DNA from: a virus
Length of the DNA stretch: 40,894 nucleotides
Reading direction: 5' to 3' (one strand)
Virus record (IMG/VR): IMGVR_UViG_3300048136_000214
Location: 1-40,894 of that record
The number at the start of each line of letters is the position of its first letter. Position 1 is the first letter of the stretch. Positions 7,974 to 15,128 of this stretch are shown piece by piece. The position numbers were made by a program, and so were the translations under genes. The notes under the pieces were generated by a model. It saw nothing but the letters and a program-made list of their open reading frames with translations, ran no database searches and was not told the origin of the DNA.

Positions 7974-8899
7974 GAATAATTGTAACCGGAGGATTTGGAT
8001 TTATAGGATCTGAATTCGTTAACACAATCGGAAGAAAAAACCCAACAGCAGAAATCGTCGTAGTAGATAAAATGACATACGCCGCTGATCCTAATAATAT
8101 TAAAACTAAAGTTACTCTAATACAAAAAGATATTTGTGACGTAACAATAGAAGACCTTGGAGAATATGATTATCTAGTTCACTTTGCAGCAGAAAGCCAT
8201 GTAGATAATTCTATTGCAAACGGAAGACCTTTTGTTAGAACAAACGTAGAAGGAACTTTTAATTTATTAGAATGTGCAAGACAAAATAAAAACCTTAAGA
8301 AATTTATTCATATCTCAACTGATGAAGTTTACGGAGATATGGACGATATCAGTAAAGACGTAACCGCTGACGAGCAGTTTCCTTTAGTTGCATCCTCCTA
8401 TTATTCCGCAACTAAAGCGTCTTCTGATATGTTAGTTTTATCTGCACATAGAACATTTGATTTACCATATATTATTACAAGAACATGTAATAACTATGGT
8501 GCCCATCAACATAAAGAAAAATTTATCCCAACCATTATGAGATCCATTAAAGAAGGAAAGAAAATTCCAGTATATGGAGATGGAAAGCAGGTTAGAGAAT
8601 GGATGGACGTAACAGACAATACGCTAGTTATTTATAACTTAATGATGTCAGATAGAATTAACGAAGTATTTAATATTGGTTCTGAAGAGAGATACACTAA
8701 TTTAGAGGTTATTGAAATGATCGGAAAAATTATGGGTAGAACTCCAGAATATGAATTCGTACCAGATAGACTGGGACACGATAGAAGATACGCGCTTAAT
8801 AGCTCAAAGGTAAATGCTATTTTAGGAGAAATGATTCCCCTTTCCTTTGAAGAATTTTTAAAAGAAGAAACTATTAAATTATTAGAAACTCAATTATGA
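7970..8899 (+). CDS. dTDP-glucose 4,6-dehydratase-like NDP-sugar enzyme
   Basis: A short-chain dehydrogenase/epimerase family member closest in motif to RmlB, which converts dTDP-glucose to the 4-keto-6-deoxy sugar. Visible motifs are: Rossmann TGGFGFIGS at 6-14, HFAAESHVD, the RmlB-type T117-D-E119, YxxxK (Y145, K149), and RTCNNYG followed by EKFIP. At 309 residues it is a little shorter than bacterial RmlB (about 350). It overlaps the nucleotidyltransferase upstream and the small gene downstream by 4 bases each. Presence next to a DNA glycosyltransferase suggests it supplies a modified sugar donor; a role in host surface glycans is an alternative. Confidence 0.85.
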   Translation: MRIIVTGGFGFIGSEFVNTIGRKNPTAEIVVVDKMTYAADPNNIKTKVTLIQKDICDVTIEDLGEYDYLVHFAAESHVDNSIANGRPFVRTNVEGTFNLLECARQNKNLKKFIHISTDEVYGDMDDISKDVTADEQFPLVASSYYSATKASSDMLVLSAHRTFDLPYIITRTCNNYGAHQHKEKFIPTIMRSIKEGKKIPVYGDGKQVREWMDVTDNTLVIYNLMMSDRINEVFNIGSEERYTNLEVIEMIGKIMGRTPEYEFVPDRLGHDRRYALNSSKVNAILGEMIPLSFEEFLKEETIKLLETQL

Positions 8900-9111
8900 A
8901 TGCAAAATTAATCGAAATGTTAAGAGCAGACGCTCTAGCACAAAAAGCAAAAGCACTTTTAACTTTAGACCTTTTAGGTAATAAAGGATCAGGTATTGGA
9001 GACCACTCCACTAAAGACTTTTATGAAAATGCAGATGAGGCATTAACTATGTTAGTCGATGCAGATGATAAATTAGAAGCTTTAGATAAGTATTTTCCAC
9101 AAGACGTATAA
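8896..9111 (+). CDS. Hypothetical protein (71 aa)
   Basis: A small acidic, helical-looking protein. It overlaps the end of the dehydratase gene by 4 bases (ATGA-type coupling) and is the last gene before a strong terminator. No family is recognised. Confidence 0.6.
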   Translation: MNAKLIEMLRADALAQKAKALLTLDLLGNKGSGIGDHSTKDFYENADEALTMLVDADDKLEALDKYFPQDV

Positions 9112-9138
9112 AAATGCACTTTTTTTGAAAAAAAACAG

Positions 9139-9167
9139 CCCGGGATTTTTTTATCTCGGGTTTTTTT
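9139..9167 (+). terminator. Intrinsic terminator
   Basis: The stem CCCGGGA/TCTCGGG (9139-9145 with 9154-9160, one G-U pair) is followed by seven T. It ends the unit running from the methylglyoxal synthase gene to the 71-aa gene. Confidence 0.88.
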
Positions 9168-9200
9168 GTTATATTTATAGAGTAATAATTAATTAAAGAT

Positions 9201-9578
9201 ATGCCTTACATAACAAAAGAACAAGTTTCAGAAAAAAGAAAGCAACTTAAAAAAGCCCTGCCACAGTATAAATTATCTATTACCACTGAACATTACAGTG
9301 GAATCAAGGTCGCAATTATGAATGGACCAACTGACTTTGGCACTGGATATACACAACTAAGTCCTTATAGAAATTATAGAGAAGAAAGATACAACTCAGA
9401 TACGGGAGAATGGGAAAGCCAACCCGTAATTGCAGATGTAATGGAGGTTATTATGCCTATTCTAAACGAAGGAATGGGAGAAGGATTTGAAGACAGTGAT
9501 TATGGTCACGTTCCTGACTATTACACATGGGTTCAAATAGGTAAGTGGGATAAAAATTACGAAGTAAAAATAAAATAA
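9201..9578 (+). CDS. Small protein resembling the LPD29 domain (125 aa)
   Basis: The segment LPQYKLSITTEHYSGIKVAI, followed by NGPTDF, resembles the large-polyvalent-protein-associated domain LPD29, found in phage and conjugative polyvalent proteins and of unknown biochemical role. This match is from memory of the family pattern and is tentative. The gene opens a new unit after the terminator at 9139. The leader contains AGAGTAATAATT and no clear Shine-Dalgarno. Confidence 0.65.
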   Translation: MPYITKEQVSEKRKQLKKALPQYKLSITTEHYSGIKVAIMNGPTDFGTGYTQLSPYRNYREERYNSDTGEWESQPVIADVMEVIMPILNEGMGEGFEDSDYGHVPDYYTWVQIGKWDKNYEVKIK

Positions 9579-9580
9579 GA

Positions 9581-10048
9581 ATGAAAGATATTCTAGAAAT
9601 TGTAAAATTAAAATTAGAATTAGAAGAAAAAGTAAAGAAAGCTTTTGGGCAAAATAATGCCAACGTCATGGGAGCGATCACTGAAGAAGTCATAACAAGG
9701 TGGTTAACAAAAACAAAAGAAACACAATATCTTTGTATAGGAGGAAATCAAAAAGGATATGATGTCACCTGTGAAAAATTTAAAGATACGTACGAAGTTA
9801 AACATACCAATACAACCGTTTCTGCGTATCATTATGGAAACTTAGAAAGTAAAGATGCCAAACATATCGTGTTTGTTAAATGGGAATATGGTTCTAATTT
9901 AAATGCAGAATACGCATATATATTTCCAAATAAGGTTGTTAAAGAAAATTTAAATAAGAGAGGTAAATTCACAATGTCTAATTTACATAAAACATCTCAT
10001 CTCGCAGAAGACATTACAACCAGCCTAAATAATTTTATATCTAATTAA
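9581..10048 (+). CDS. Possible PD-(D/E)XK-fold nuclease (155 aa)
   Basis: The central part reads GGNQKGYDVT, then YEVKH about ten residues later. This spacing of D-x-x-x then E-x-K fits the metal site of PD-(D/E)XK nucleases, and an upstream glutamate in GAITEEV could complete it. The N terminus is a charged helix. It lies 2 bases after the preceding gene. The family call is an inference from one motif. If correct, a role in DNA repair, recombination or host DNA attack is possible. Confidence 0.6.
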   Translation: MKDILEIVKLKLELEEKVKKAFGQNNANVMGAITEEVITRWLTKTKETQYLCIGGNQKGYDVTCEKFKDTYEVKHTNTTVSAYHYGNLESKDAKHIVFVKWEYGSNLNAEYAYIFPNKVVKENLNKRGKFTMSNLHKTSHLAEDITTSLNNFISN

Positions 10049-10049
10049 A

Positions 10050-10217
10050 ATGAATAAAGAAATAATTTTAAAAATCATAGAAATTTCGTTAGAAGAAATT
10101 AAGTTTTCTGATCCTGATCACGAAACACAGTTTGCATACAATGAAGGAGCAGAAGACGTTGCTATAAAGATAGAAGAAAAATTAGAAGAACTATCCGTAA
10201 ACAAAACACATATATAG
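10050..10217 (+). CDS. Small hypothetical protein (55 aa)
   Basis: A short open frame from ATG at 10050 to TAG at 10215-10217. It begins 1 base after the preceding stop and fills the gap to the next gene. The protein (MNKEIILKIIEISLEE... ending SVNKTHI) is acidic and helical. Tight packing and neighbour-like codon use support it; there is no homology evidence. Confidence 0.5.
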   Translation: MNKEIILKIIEISLEEIKFSDPDHETQFAYNEGAEDVAIKIEEKLEELSVNKTHI

Positions 10218-10241
10218 AGTATAATAACTAAACACATTCTT

Positions 10242-10508
10242 ATGAAAAGTATTCTAGAAGAAGCAAATGAAATTGTAAATAACAGGAGTGAAGAAGCGGA
10301 CCGTAATTATGGTCCTTTTTCAGAAGGCATGGACAGAGCAGCTTTAATCTTTAAGGGTATGACAGGCCATGACGTAACAGGCGCAGATATGTTTAAGGCA
10401 CTAGTTGCACTTAAATTTTCAAGAGAAAGTTACAATCATAAGAGAGACAATCTCTTAGATGCGGTTGCATATATTCAAGGTTTAGATAACTATGTAAATA
10501 ATAAATAA
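10242..10508 (+). CDS. Small protein of the DUF6378 type (88 aa)
   Basis: The pattern EEADRNYGPFSEG, then MFKALVALKFSRESYNHKRD, then NLLDAVAYIQG resembles phage proteins annotated with DUF6378, a small all-helical domain of unknown function. The match is from pattern memory. An AGTATAATA box lies at 10218-10226, 16 bases before the ATG. A short GGACC/GGTCC hairpin followed by five T lies inside the gene at 10298-10320. Confidence 0.65.
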   Translation: MKSILEEANEIVNNRSEEADRNYGPFSEGMDRAALIFKGMTGHDVTGADMFKALVALKFSRESYNHKRDNLLDAVAYIQGLDNYVNNK

Positions 10509-10509
10509 T

Positions 10510-10863
10510 ATGAAAGTTCAGGTAAGAAGAACAGAGTATCGTTACATTGCAGAGGCAACTCCAATTGTAACTTTAGAAACTGAAAAATTTCCAAATTTTA
10601 AAGGAACGACTGAAGAAGAGTTTGTAGAATATCTCGCAGAGAACTATTGGGATTTAGAAGGAATGGATGAACTTGTAGGTTCAGATATTGGAGTAACTGA
10701 CGAAGAAACGCACGAAGCCCTGGCAGATTTAGTATATTCAGAAATGGACATATATTCTGACTCTTCTGAAAAAGGATATGAAGGAGAAATACAGATAGGA
10801 GAAGAAGATGAATCTTGGAGAAAGCATGGAGGATTTAATATAAAACACGGATCACAAATATGA
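10510..10863 (+). CDS. Hypothetical acidic protein (117 aa)
   Basis: Unknown function. It has a basic N-terminal strand (MKVQVRRTEYRY) and then a strongly acidic body. It starts 1 base after the upstream stop and overlaps the glucosyltransferase start by 4 bases, so it is probably translated with it. Confidence 0.65.
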   Translation: MKVQVRRTEYRYIAEATPIVTLETEKFPNFKGTTEEEFVEYLAENYWDLEGMDELVGSDIGVTDEETHEALADLVYSEMDIYSDSSEKGYEGEIQIGEEDESWRKHGGFNIKHGSQI

Positions 10864-12083
10864 AAATAGCACTAGTATTAGCAAAAGGAGTCGAAGGCTG
10901 TGGACTCACAAGACACACAATCGAATTTTATAATTGGCTTATTAAAGAAGGTCATGATGCAACCATTTATGCAGCTATCGAAAAAAGATGGCCTCGTCAC
11001 AAAATGACAGACATCGTAGCAACCGAATTCAAAAGAAAAGATATCCCTAATATCGCAAAAGAACTTGAAAAAAATGATGTAGTTTATTACACATCATATC
11101 CACACAAATCAGTTGGAGATGAGTTTAACGAAGACTTTATCGAACACTGTATTTATGGTCTTGAAAATCCTATTAAAATAGGAAATTGCCTTGACCACAA
11201 TACTGCAAATCTCGCAAAGAATTATAAATATTGGGAGATTATGAAATCTATGGATGCAATGTTTAATTATTCAGCAAGATCTAATTTTGCAAATAAATTA
11301 AGAGAACATGCACCTGATACTCCACTTATTGAAATGAATCTTAATCCTTATGACTATGATGCTTGGAATCATGTTGTAGTTCCAGTTGAAGAGCAAGAAA
11401 GAAGAACTACTTATTTTGGTAGATTTGCAGGATTTAAAGATCCTTTTAGAATGTTCGATATTATGGAATTAATGAAAGATCATAATTTTGTAACAGAATG
11501 TAGAGGAGTTGAAAGATCAATGGGAGCTCTTCCTATGTTTCTTCAAGAAGATAGAAAAACACTAAGACCAGACATCTTTGAAGTAAACGAAAAAAAGAAT
11601 CCAATCACATATCCACAGGAGACTAATAAACTATACATTCACGGACCTTATAATCTAGCTGAAGGAATGGGAGAACTAGGAAAATCAATGTTTGGCGCAG
11701 AGTTCTTTAATCTTCCTGAAAGACTTTACGGTTCTATGATAGAATATGCAATGTGCGAGGTAATCGCAGCAGGAACTATTCCTCTTTTCGATAAACACTG
11801 GGGAGAACATGTAATTCACAGAACAGAAGGAGTTCCATTCATTCAATTAGAAGATTTTGCAATCTTTGTAGATAGAGATAACATCGAAGCCTCTATTCCG
11901 TTGATGTTAGAATTAGCAAACGATCATGAAAGAAGAGATAAGTTCAGAAAAAACTCACTAAGATTGGCTAAATTACATAACGCCCCAGAAGTTGTTAACA
12001 CTGATCTCTTCGAAGCTATTAACAATGTTAATAAAAGATCTGTAGAAAGACCAGTAGAATTAAAAACAAATTCATTGTTTTAA
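10860..12083 (+). CDS. agt: DNA alpha-glucosyltransferase-like enzyme (T4 Agt family)
   Basis: T4 Agt transfers glucose from UDP-glucose to 5-hydroxymethylcytosine in phage DNA. This 407-residue protein is close in length to T4 Agt (400) and aligns along it: LAKGVEGCGLTRHTIEF at the N terminus matches T4 MARGLEGCGVT, with E22 in the same position. GRFAGFKDPFRMFD matches GRTTTWKGFYQMFD. IEYAMCEVIAAGTIPLFDKHWGE matches the T4 LEYTHLELGACGTIPVF region. Its neighbour is a gp56-type dCTPase, which also belongs to the T4 modified-cytosine system. The last residues TNSLF resemble the tails of the polymerase and other replication proteins here. The sugar donor may differ from UDP-glucose given the nearby sugar-nucleotide genes. 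Confidence 0.85.
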   Translation: MKIALVLAKGVEGCGLTRHTIEFYNWLIKEGHDATIYAAIEKRWPRHKMTDIVATEFKRKDIPNIAKELEKNDVVYYTSYPHKSVGDEFNEDFIEHCIYGLENPIKIGNCLDHNTANLAKNYKYWEIMKSMDAMFNYSARSNFANKLREHAPDTPLIEMNLNPYDYDAWNHVVVPVEEQERRTTYFGRFAGFKDPFRMFDIMELMKDHNFVTECRGVERSMGALPMFLQEDRKTLRPDIFEVNEKKNPITYPQETNKLYIHGPYNLAEGMGELGKSMFGAEFFNLPERLYGSMIEYAMCEVIAAGTIPLFDKHWGEHVIHRTEGVPFIQLEDFAIFVDRDNIEASIPLMLELANDHERRDKFRKNSLRLAKLHNAPEVVNTDLFEAINNVNKRSVERPVELKTNSLF

Positions 12084-12107
12084 GTATTATAATAAAGTAG
12101 CGAAAAA

Positions 12108-12575
12108 ATGGCAAACATAGACAACGAATGCAAAGACTTAGAAGTTAAAGACTTCTATGCAGAATCTACCACTCACCTGGCAGATATCATGGAAAACCAA
12201 AAGAAAATGCAAGAGCAGACTTATGGTTTTAATTTTGAAGACATGACACTTAGGGAAGTTATGAATTTTTGGCACTGTAACACCCATGCAGTTATTGATG
12301 AAATTCATGAAATGACAGATGCCTTAGGAGGTATTAAAGACGGTAGCGGAAATGCTATCTGGAAATATTGGAAAAAAGATTTCACGAAGTTTGATAATCT
12401 TAAAGTTTCAGATCTTTCTGAAAATGATAAGAAAGAACTATATATGGAATGGGTAGATATTCTACACTTCTTTATTAATTATGCGGCATCAATTGGCCTC
12501 GATGCTAAAACAGCATACAACTATTATTTCGCAAAAGCAGAAGAAAATGTTCAACGTCAAAAAAGAGGCTATTAA
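12108..12575 (+). CDS. 56: dCTP/dUTP pyrophosphatase (gp56-like)
   Basis: An all-alpha NTP pyrophosphatase that in T4 hydrolyses dCTP and dUTP so that only modified cytosine enters DNA. The metal-binding pattern ExxE (E65, E68) and ExxD (E114, D117) is present. The C-terminal part WVDILHFFINYAASIGLD to ENVQRQKRGY follows the T4 gp56 ending very closely. At 155 residues it is near T4 length (171). Its stop overlaps the polymerase start. Together with the Agt-like gene it points to hypermodified cytosine. No hydroxymethylase (gp42) is in this window. Confidence 0.85.
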   Translation: MANIDNECKDLEVKDFYAESTTHLADIMENQKKMQEQTYGFNFEDMTLREVMNFWHCNTHAVIDEIHEMTDALGGIKDGSGNAIWKYWKKDFTKFDNLKVSDLSENDKKELYMEWVDILHFFINYAASIGLDAKTAYNYYFAKAEENVQRQKRGY

Positions 12576-13972
12576 TGATATTAGACATTGAACAAAGAGA
12601 CAAGGATGTAATTATATCGTATTACGACACCGAGGGTAAAGTAGCTTTTAAACAATATCCAGTTCAGCAATATCAGAATTGGTATGTATGTGACGGTAAA
12701 GATAGGGGTAGAAGTTTAGACCATAAAAACTGGGACGGAAGATCAGTGAAGCTCGGTAACGCAAGAAGATACAATAAATTTTCTTTAACTTATTTTCTAG
12801 ACTCTTTACCTGAAAAAGATAAAGAAGAAATTTTTGCATATAATATGCCTAAAACATATTTTGTCGATATTGAGACAGAAATTGTTGATGGTTTTCCAAA
12901 AGCAGAAGAAGCAAAAAGTAGAATTCTATCTTTTTCTATTATCACACCTGATCATAAAGCAATTGTTCTTGGATTAGAAGATATGTCTTCTTCTAATATT
13001 CAAAAGATTGAAGAAGATACTAATAACTATTTTAAGAACTTTGATCAAGATTGGGAATTTAGGTATCATAAGTTTGAAACTGAATATGATATGGTCTACA
13101 CCTTCTTAATGAAATTTCTACCTAAGTTTCCAATGATGACAGGCTGGAACTTTATTAACTATGACTGGCAATATATTGTAAACAGATGTAAAAGACTTCA
13201 AATAGATGTTGCAGAAGTTTCTATGACTCAATCTTTAGATAGAAATGATAGTAGACCTTTGCACATTGGAATCTTAGATTACATGCAACTTTATGATAAG
13301 TATGATAGATCTGTAAAGGTAAAAGAATCTAATGCACTTGATTATGTAGCAGGACAAGTTCTAAATGTAAATAAGATTAAGTTTACAGGTTCACTCCAAG
13401 ACCTTTATAGAGATGATTTTACTAAATACATTTATTATAATGTAGTTGACTCGGTTCTTGTATATTATATCGATCAACAATTAAAGTCAATGGAAGTTCT
13501 ATTAACTCTTGCAAACATTACAAAAATGCCTCTCTATAAAGCTGCATCTCCGGTTGCTGTAACAGAATCATTGATTGCAAGAAAACTTTCAGAAGAAGGT
13601 AAAAGAATTGGATCAGAACCTAAAGAAGATGGAGAAAAGAATGGACAATATGCCGGAGCTTTTGTAAAAGAACCTATCACAGGGTATTATGAAGGTGTAA
13701 GCGCCTTTGACTTTGCTTCTCTATATCCCTCTATTATGAGACAATTTAATATTTCACCAGATTCCTTTATAGAAAAAATAGATTCTAGTGAGATAAAAGA
13801 AAGAAGAAATGACAAAGAAGTTATTGTATGTGAGAACGGAGTTGTATACAAGCAAGAAACTTCAATGTTAAAAAAAATATTAGCAGACCTGTATGATCAG
13901 CGTAAAGCTTATAAGAATACTTCTTATGAGTATTTTACAAAAGCTGATAAACTTAGAAAAAGATTAAGTTAA
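12575..13972 (+). CDS. 43A: DNA polymerase, N-terminal part (exonuclease and palm motif A)
   Basis: First part of a family B T4-type DNA polymerase. It holds Exo I D98-x-E100 (FVDIETE), Exo II around D197 (MTGWNFINYDW), Exo III Y288-x3-D292, and polymerase motif A at D379 (FDFASLYPSI). It stops after 465 residues in the fingers region (DQRKAYKN ... KRLS), before motif B. The missing part is encoded at 17883-19079. The two together total 863 residues, close to T4 gp43 (898). The catalytic aspartate of motif A is here and motif C is on the other chain, so both chains must associate to polymerise. The stop codon lies inside a perfect inverted repeat. Confidence 0.93.
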   Translation: MILDIEQRDKDVIISYYDTEGKVAFKQYPVQQYQNWYVCDGKDRGRSLDHKNWDGRSVKLGNARRYNKFSLTYFLDSLPEKDKEEIFAYNMPKTYFVDIETEIVDGFPKAEEAKSRILSFSIITPDHKAIVLGLEDMSSSNIQKIEEDTNNYFKNFDQDWEFRYHKFETEYDMVYTFLMKFLPKFPMMTGWNFINYDWQYIVNRCKRLQIDVAEVSMTQSLDRNDSRPLHIGILDYMQLYDKYDRSVKVKESNALDYVAGQVLNVNKIKFTGSLQDLYRDDFTKYIYYNVVDSVLVYYIDQQLKSMEVLLTLANITKMPLYKAASPVAVTESLIARKLSEEGKRIGSEPKEDGEKNGQYAGAFVKEPITGYYEGVSAFDFASLYPSIMRQFNISPDSFIEKIDSSEIKERRNDKEVIVCENGVVYKQETSMLKKILADLYDQRKAYKNTSYEYFTKADKLRKRLS

Positions 13973-14035
13973 TCTTTTTCTCTCGGGATGGTAGTTAACA
14001 TATGTACTCGAATATATAACACCTATCAACCCGAG
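13955..14035 (+). promoter_or_regulatory. Structured RNA element at the polymerase break, upstream of nrdB
   Basis: Two stems precede a terminator. Stem 1 is a perfect 12-bp inverted repeat (13955-13966 with 13970-13981, loop AGT) that spans the polymerase stop codon. Stem 2 pairs 13982-13994 with 14023-14035 (six G/C-rich pairs, one mismatch, then six pairs with one G-U). Its right arm shares two bases with the left arm of the following terminator. This could be an attenuator for nrdBA or a scar of the rearrangement; no known riboswitch is recognised. Confidence 0.5.
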
Positions 14036-14063
14036 ACCAACTGTTATCAGTGTGGTCTTTTTT
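14034..14063 (+). terminator. Terminator-like hairpin before nrdB
   Basis: AGACCA (14034-14039) pairs with TGGTCT (14053-14058), extended by ACTG/CAGT with a TTAT loop and one bulged G, followed by six T. It ends the agt-gp56-gp43A unit or acts as an attenuator of nrdB. Confidence 0.75.
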
Positions 14064-14105
14064 AGACTTAGGTCTATTGTGTAAAAAATTAAGAAAACGT
14101 AAATT

Positions 14106-15110
14106 ATGAATCCATCAATTTTTAAAGAAAGAGTAGAATTTAAGCCTTTTGAATATCCAATATATTATACAGAAGGATGGTTAAAACAGGCACAAGCGTT
14201 TTGGTTACATACCGAAATCTCCATGCAAGGAGACGTAAAGGATTGGAATGAGAATCTTTCTCCTTCTGAAAAAAACTTAGTTGGTAATATTCTTTTGGGG
14301 TTTGCACAAACTGAATGTGCGGTTTCTGATTATTGGACTAATATGGTTACAGATTGGTTTCCTAAGCATGAAATTAGACAAATGGCTATGATGTTTGGTT
14401 CACAAGAAACTATACATGCGACTGCATATTCTTATTTAAATGAAACCTTAGGATTAGATGATTTTTCAGGATTTTTACACGAACCTTCTACCGCTGAAAG
14501 ATTTGAGTTCTTGATGAATACTACTTCTGAATATAAGCACAGTGATCTTGAACATAACTCAGAGGCAAGGAAAGAGGTTGCTAGATCTTTAGCTATTTTT
14601 TCAGCATTTGCAGAAGGAGTAGCTCTTTACTCTTCTTTCGCAGTCCTTTATTCCTTTCAAATGAGAAACCTTCTTAAGGGTATTGGCCAACAAATGAAGT
14701 GGTCAGTAAGAGACGAATCTTTACACTCAAAGATGGGATGCCAATTATTTAATCACATGTGCGAAGAATATCCTACACTAAGAGACGAGGTAGAAACGGA
14801 AGTTAAAGAGGCAGCAAAGCTTATGATAGACATGGAAATGCAATTTATTGATAAGATGTTTGAAATGGGAGATCTTGAAAACCTAAAAGCTTCTAATTTA
14901 AAGGAGTTTATTAAGAAAAGAGGTAACGAAAAGCTCGCAGAATTAGGTTATTCTTCTGCATTTGAATATAATAAAGAATCTGCTTCTGAATTAGATTGGT
15001 TTTATCACCTCACAGGAGGACACACACATACTGACTTTTTTGCAATTAGGCCAACTGACTATTCTAAAGCAGGAGAAGATGAAAACTGGGACGAAGATGA
15101 TTTATTTTAA
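14106..15110 (+). CDS. nrdB: Ribonucleotide reductase small subunit, aerobic class I
   Basis: Carries the di-iron site and tyrosyl radical for ribonucleotide reduction. All ligands keep a constant offset of 34 from E. coli R2: E70, E101, H104, E170, E204 (RDES) and H207 (SLHS). Y108 in ETIHATAY is in the position of radical tyrosine Y122. At 334 residues the length is normal. It is followed 18 bases later by nrdA, so the two form a pair, placed between the polymerase halves. The protein ends DEDDLF, similar to the x-L-F tails of several replication proteins here; note that R2 C termini also dock onto NrdA. Confidence 0.93.
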   Translation: MNPSIFKERVEFKPFEYPIYYTEGWLKQAQAFWLHTEISMQGDVKDWNENLSPSEKNLVGNILLGFAQTECAVSDYWTNMVTDWFPKHEIRQMAMMFGSQETIHATAYSYLNETLGLDDFSGFLHEPSTAERFEFLMNTTSEYKHSDLEHNSEARKEVARSLAIFSAFAEGVALYSSFAVLYSFQMRNLLKGIGQQMKWSVRDESLHSKMGCQLFNHMCEEYPTLRDEVETEVKEAAKLMIDMEMQFIDKMFEMGDLENLKASNLKEFIKKRGNEKLAELGYSSAFEYNKESASELDWFYHLTGGHTHTDFFAIRPTDYSKAGEDENWDEDDLF

Positions 15111-15128
15111 AAGATAATATAACTAAAG

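Noticed and set aside
10298-10320. GGACC/GGTCC hairpin with five T inside the DUF6378-like gene
   Set aside because: The stem is only 5 bp and lies in coding sequence shortly after the start. It could be chance; no supporting signal was seen.
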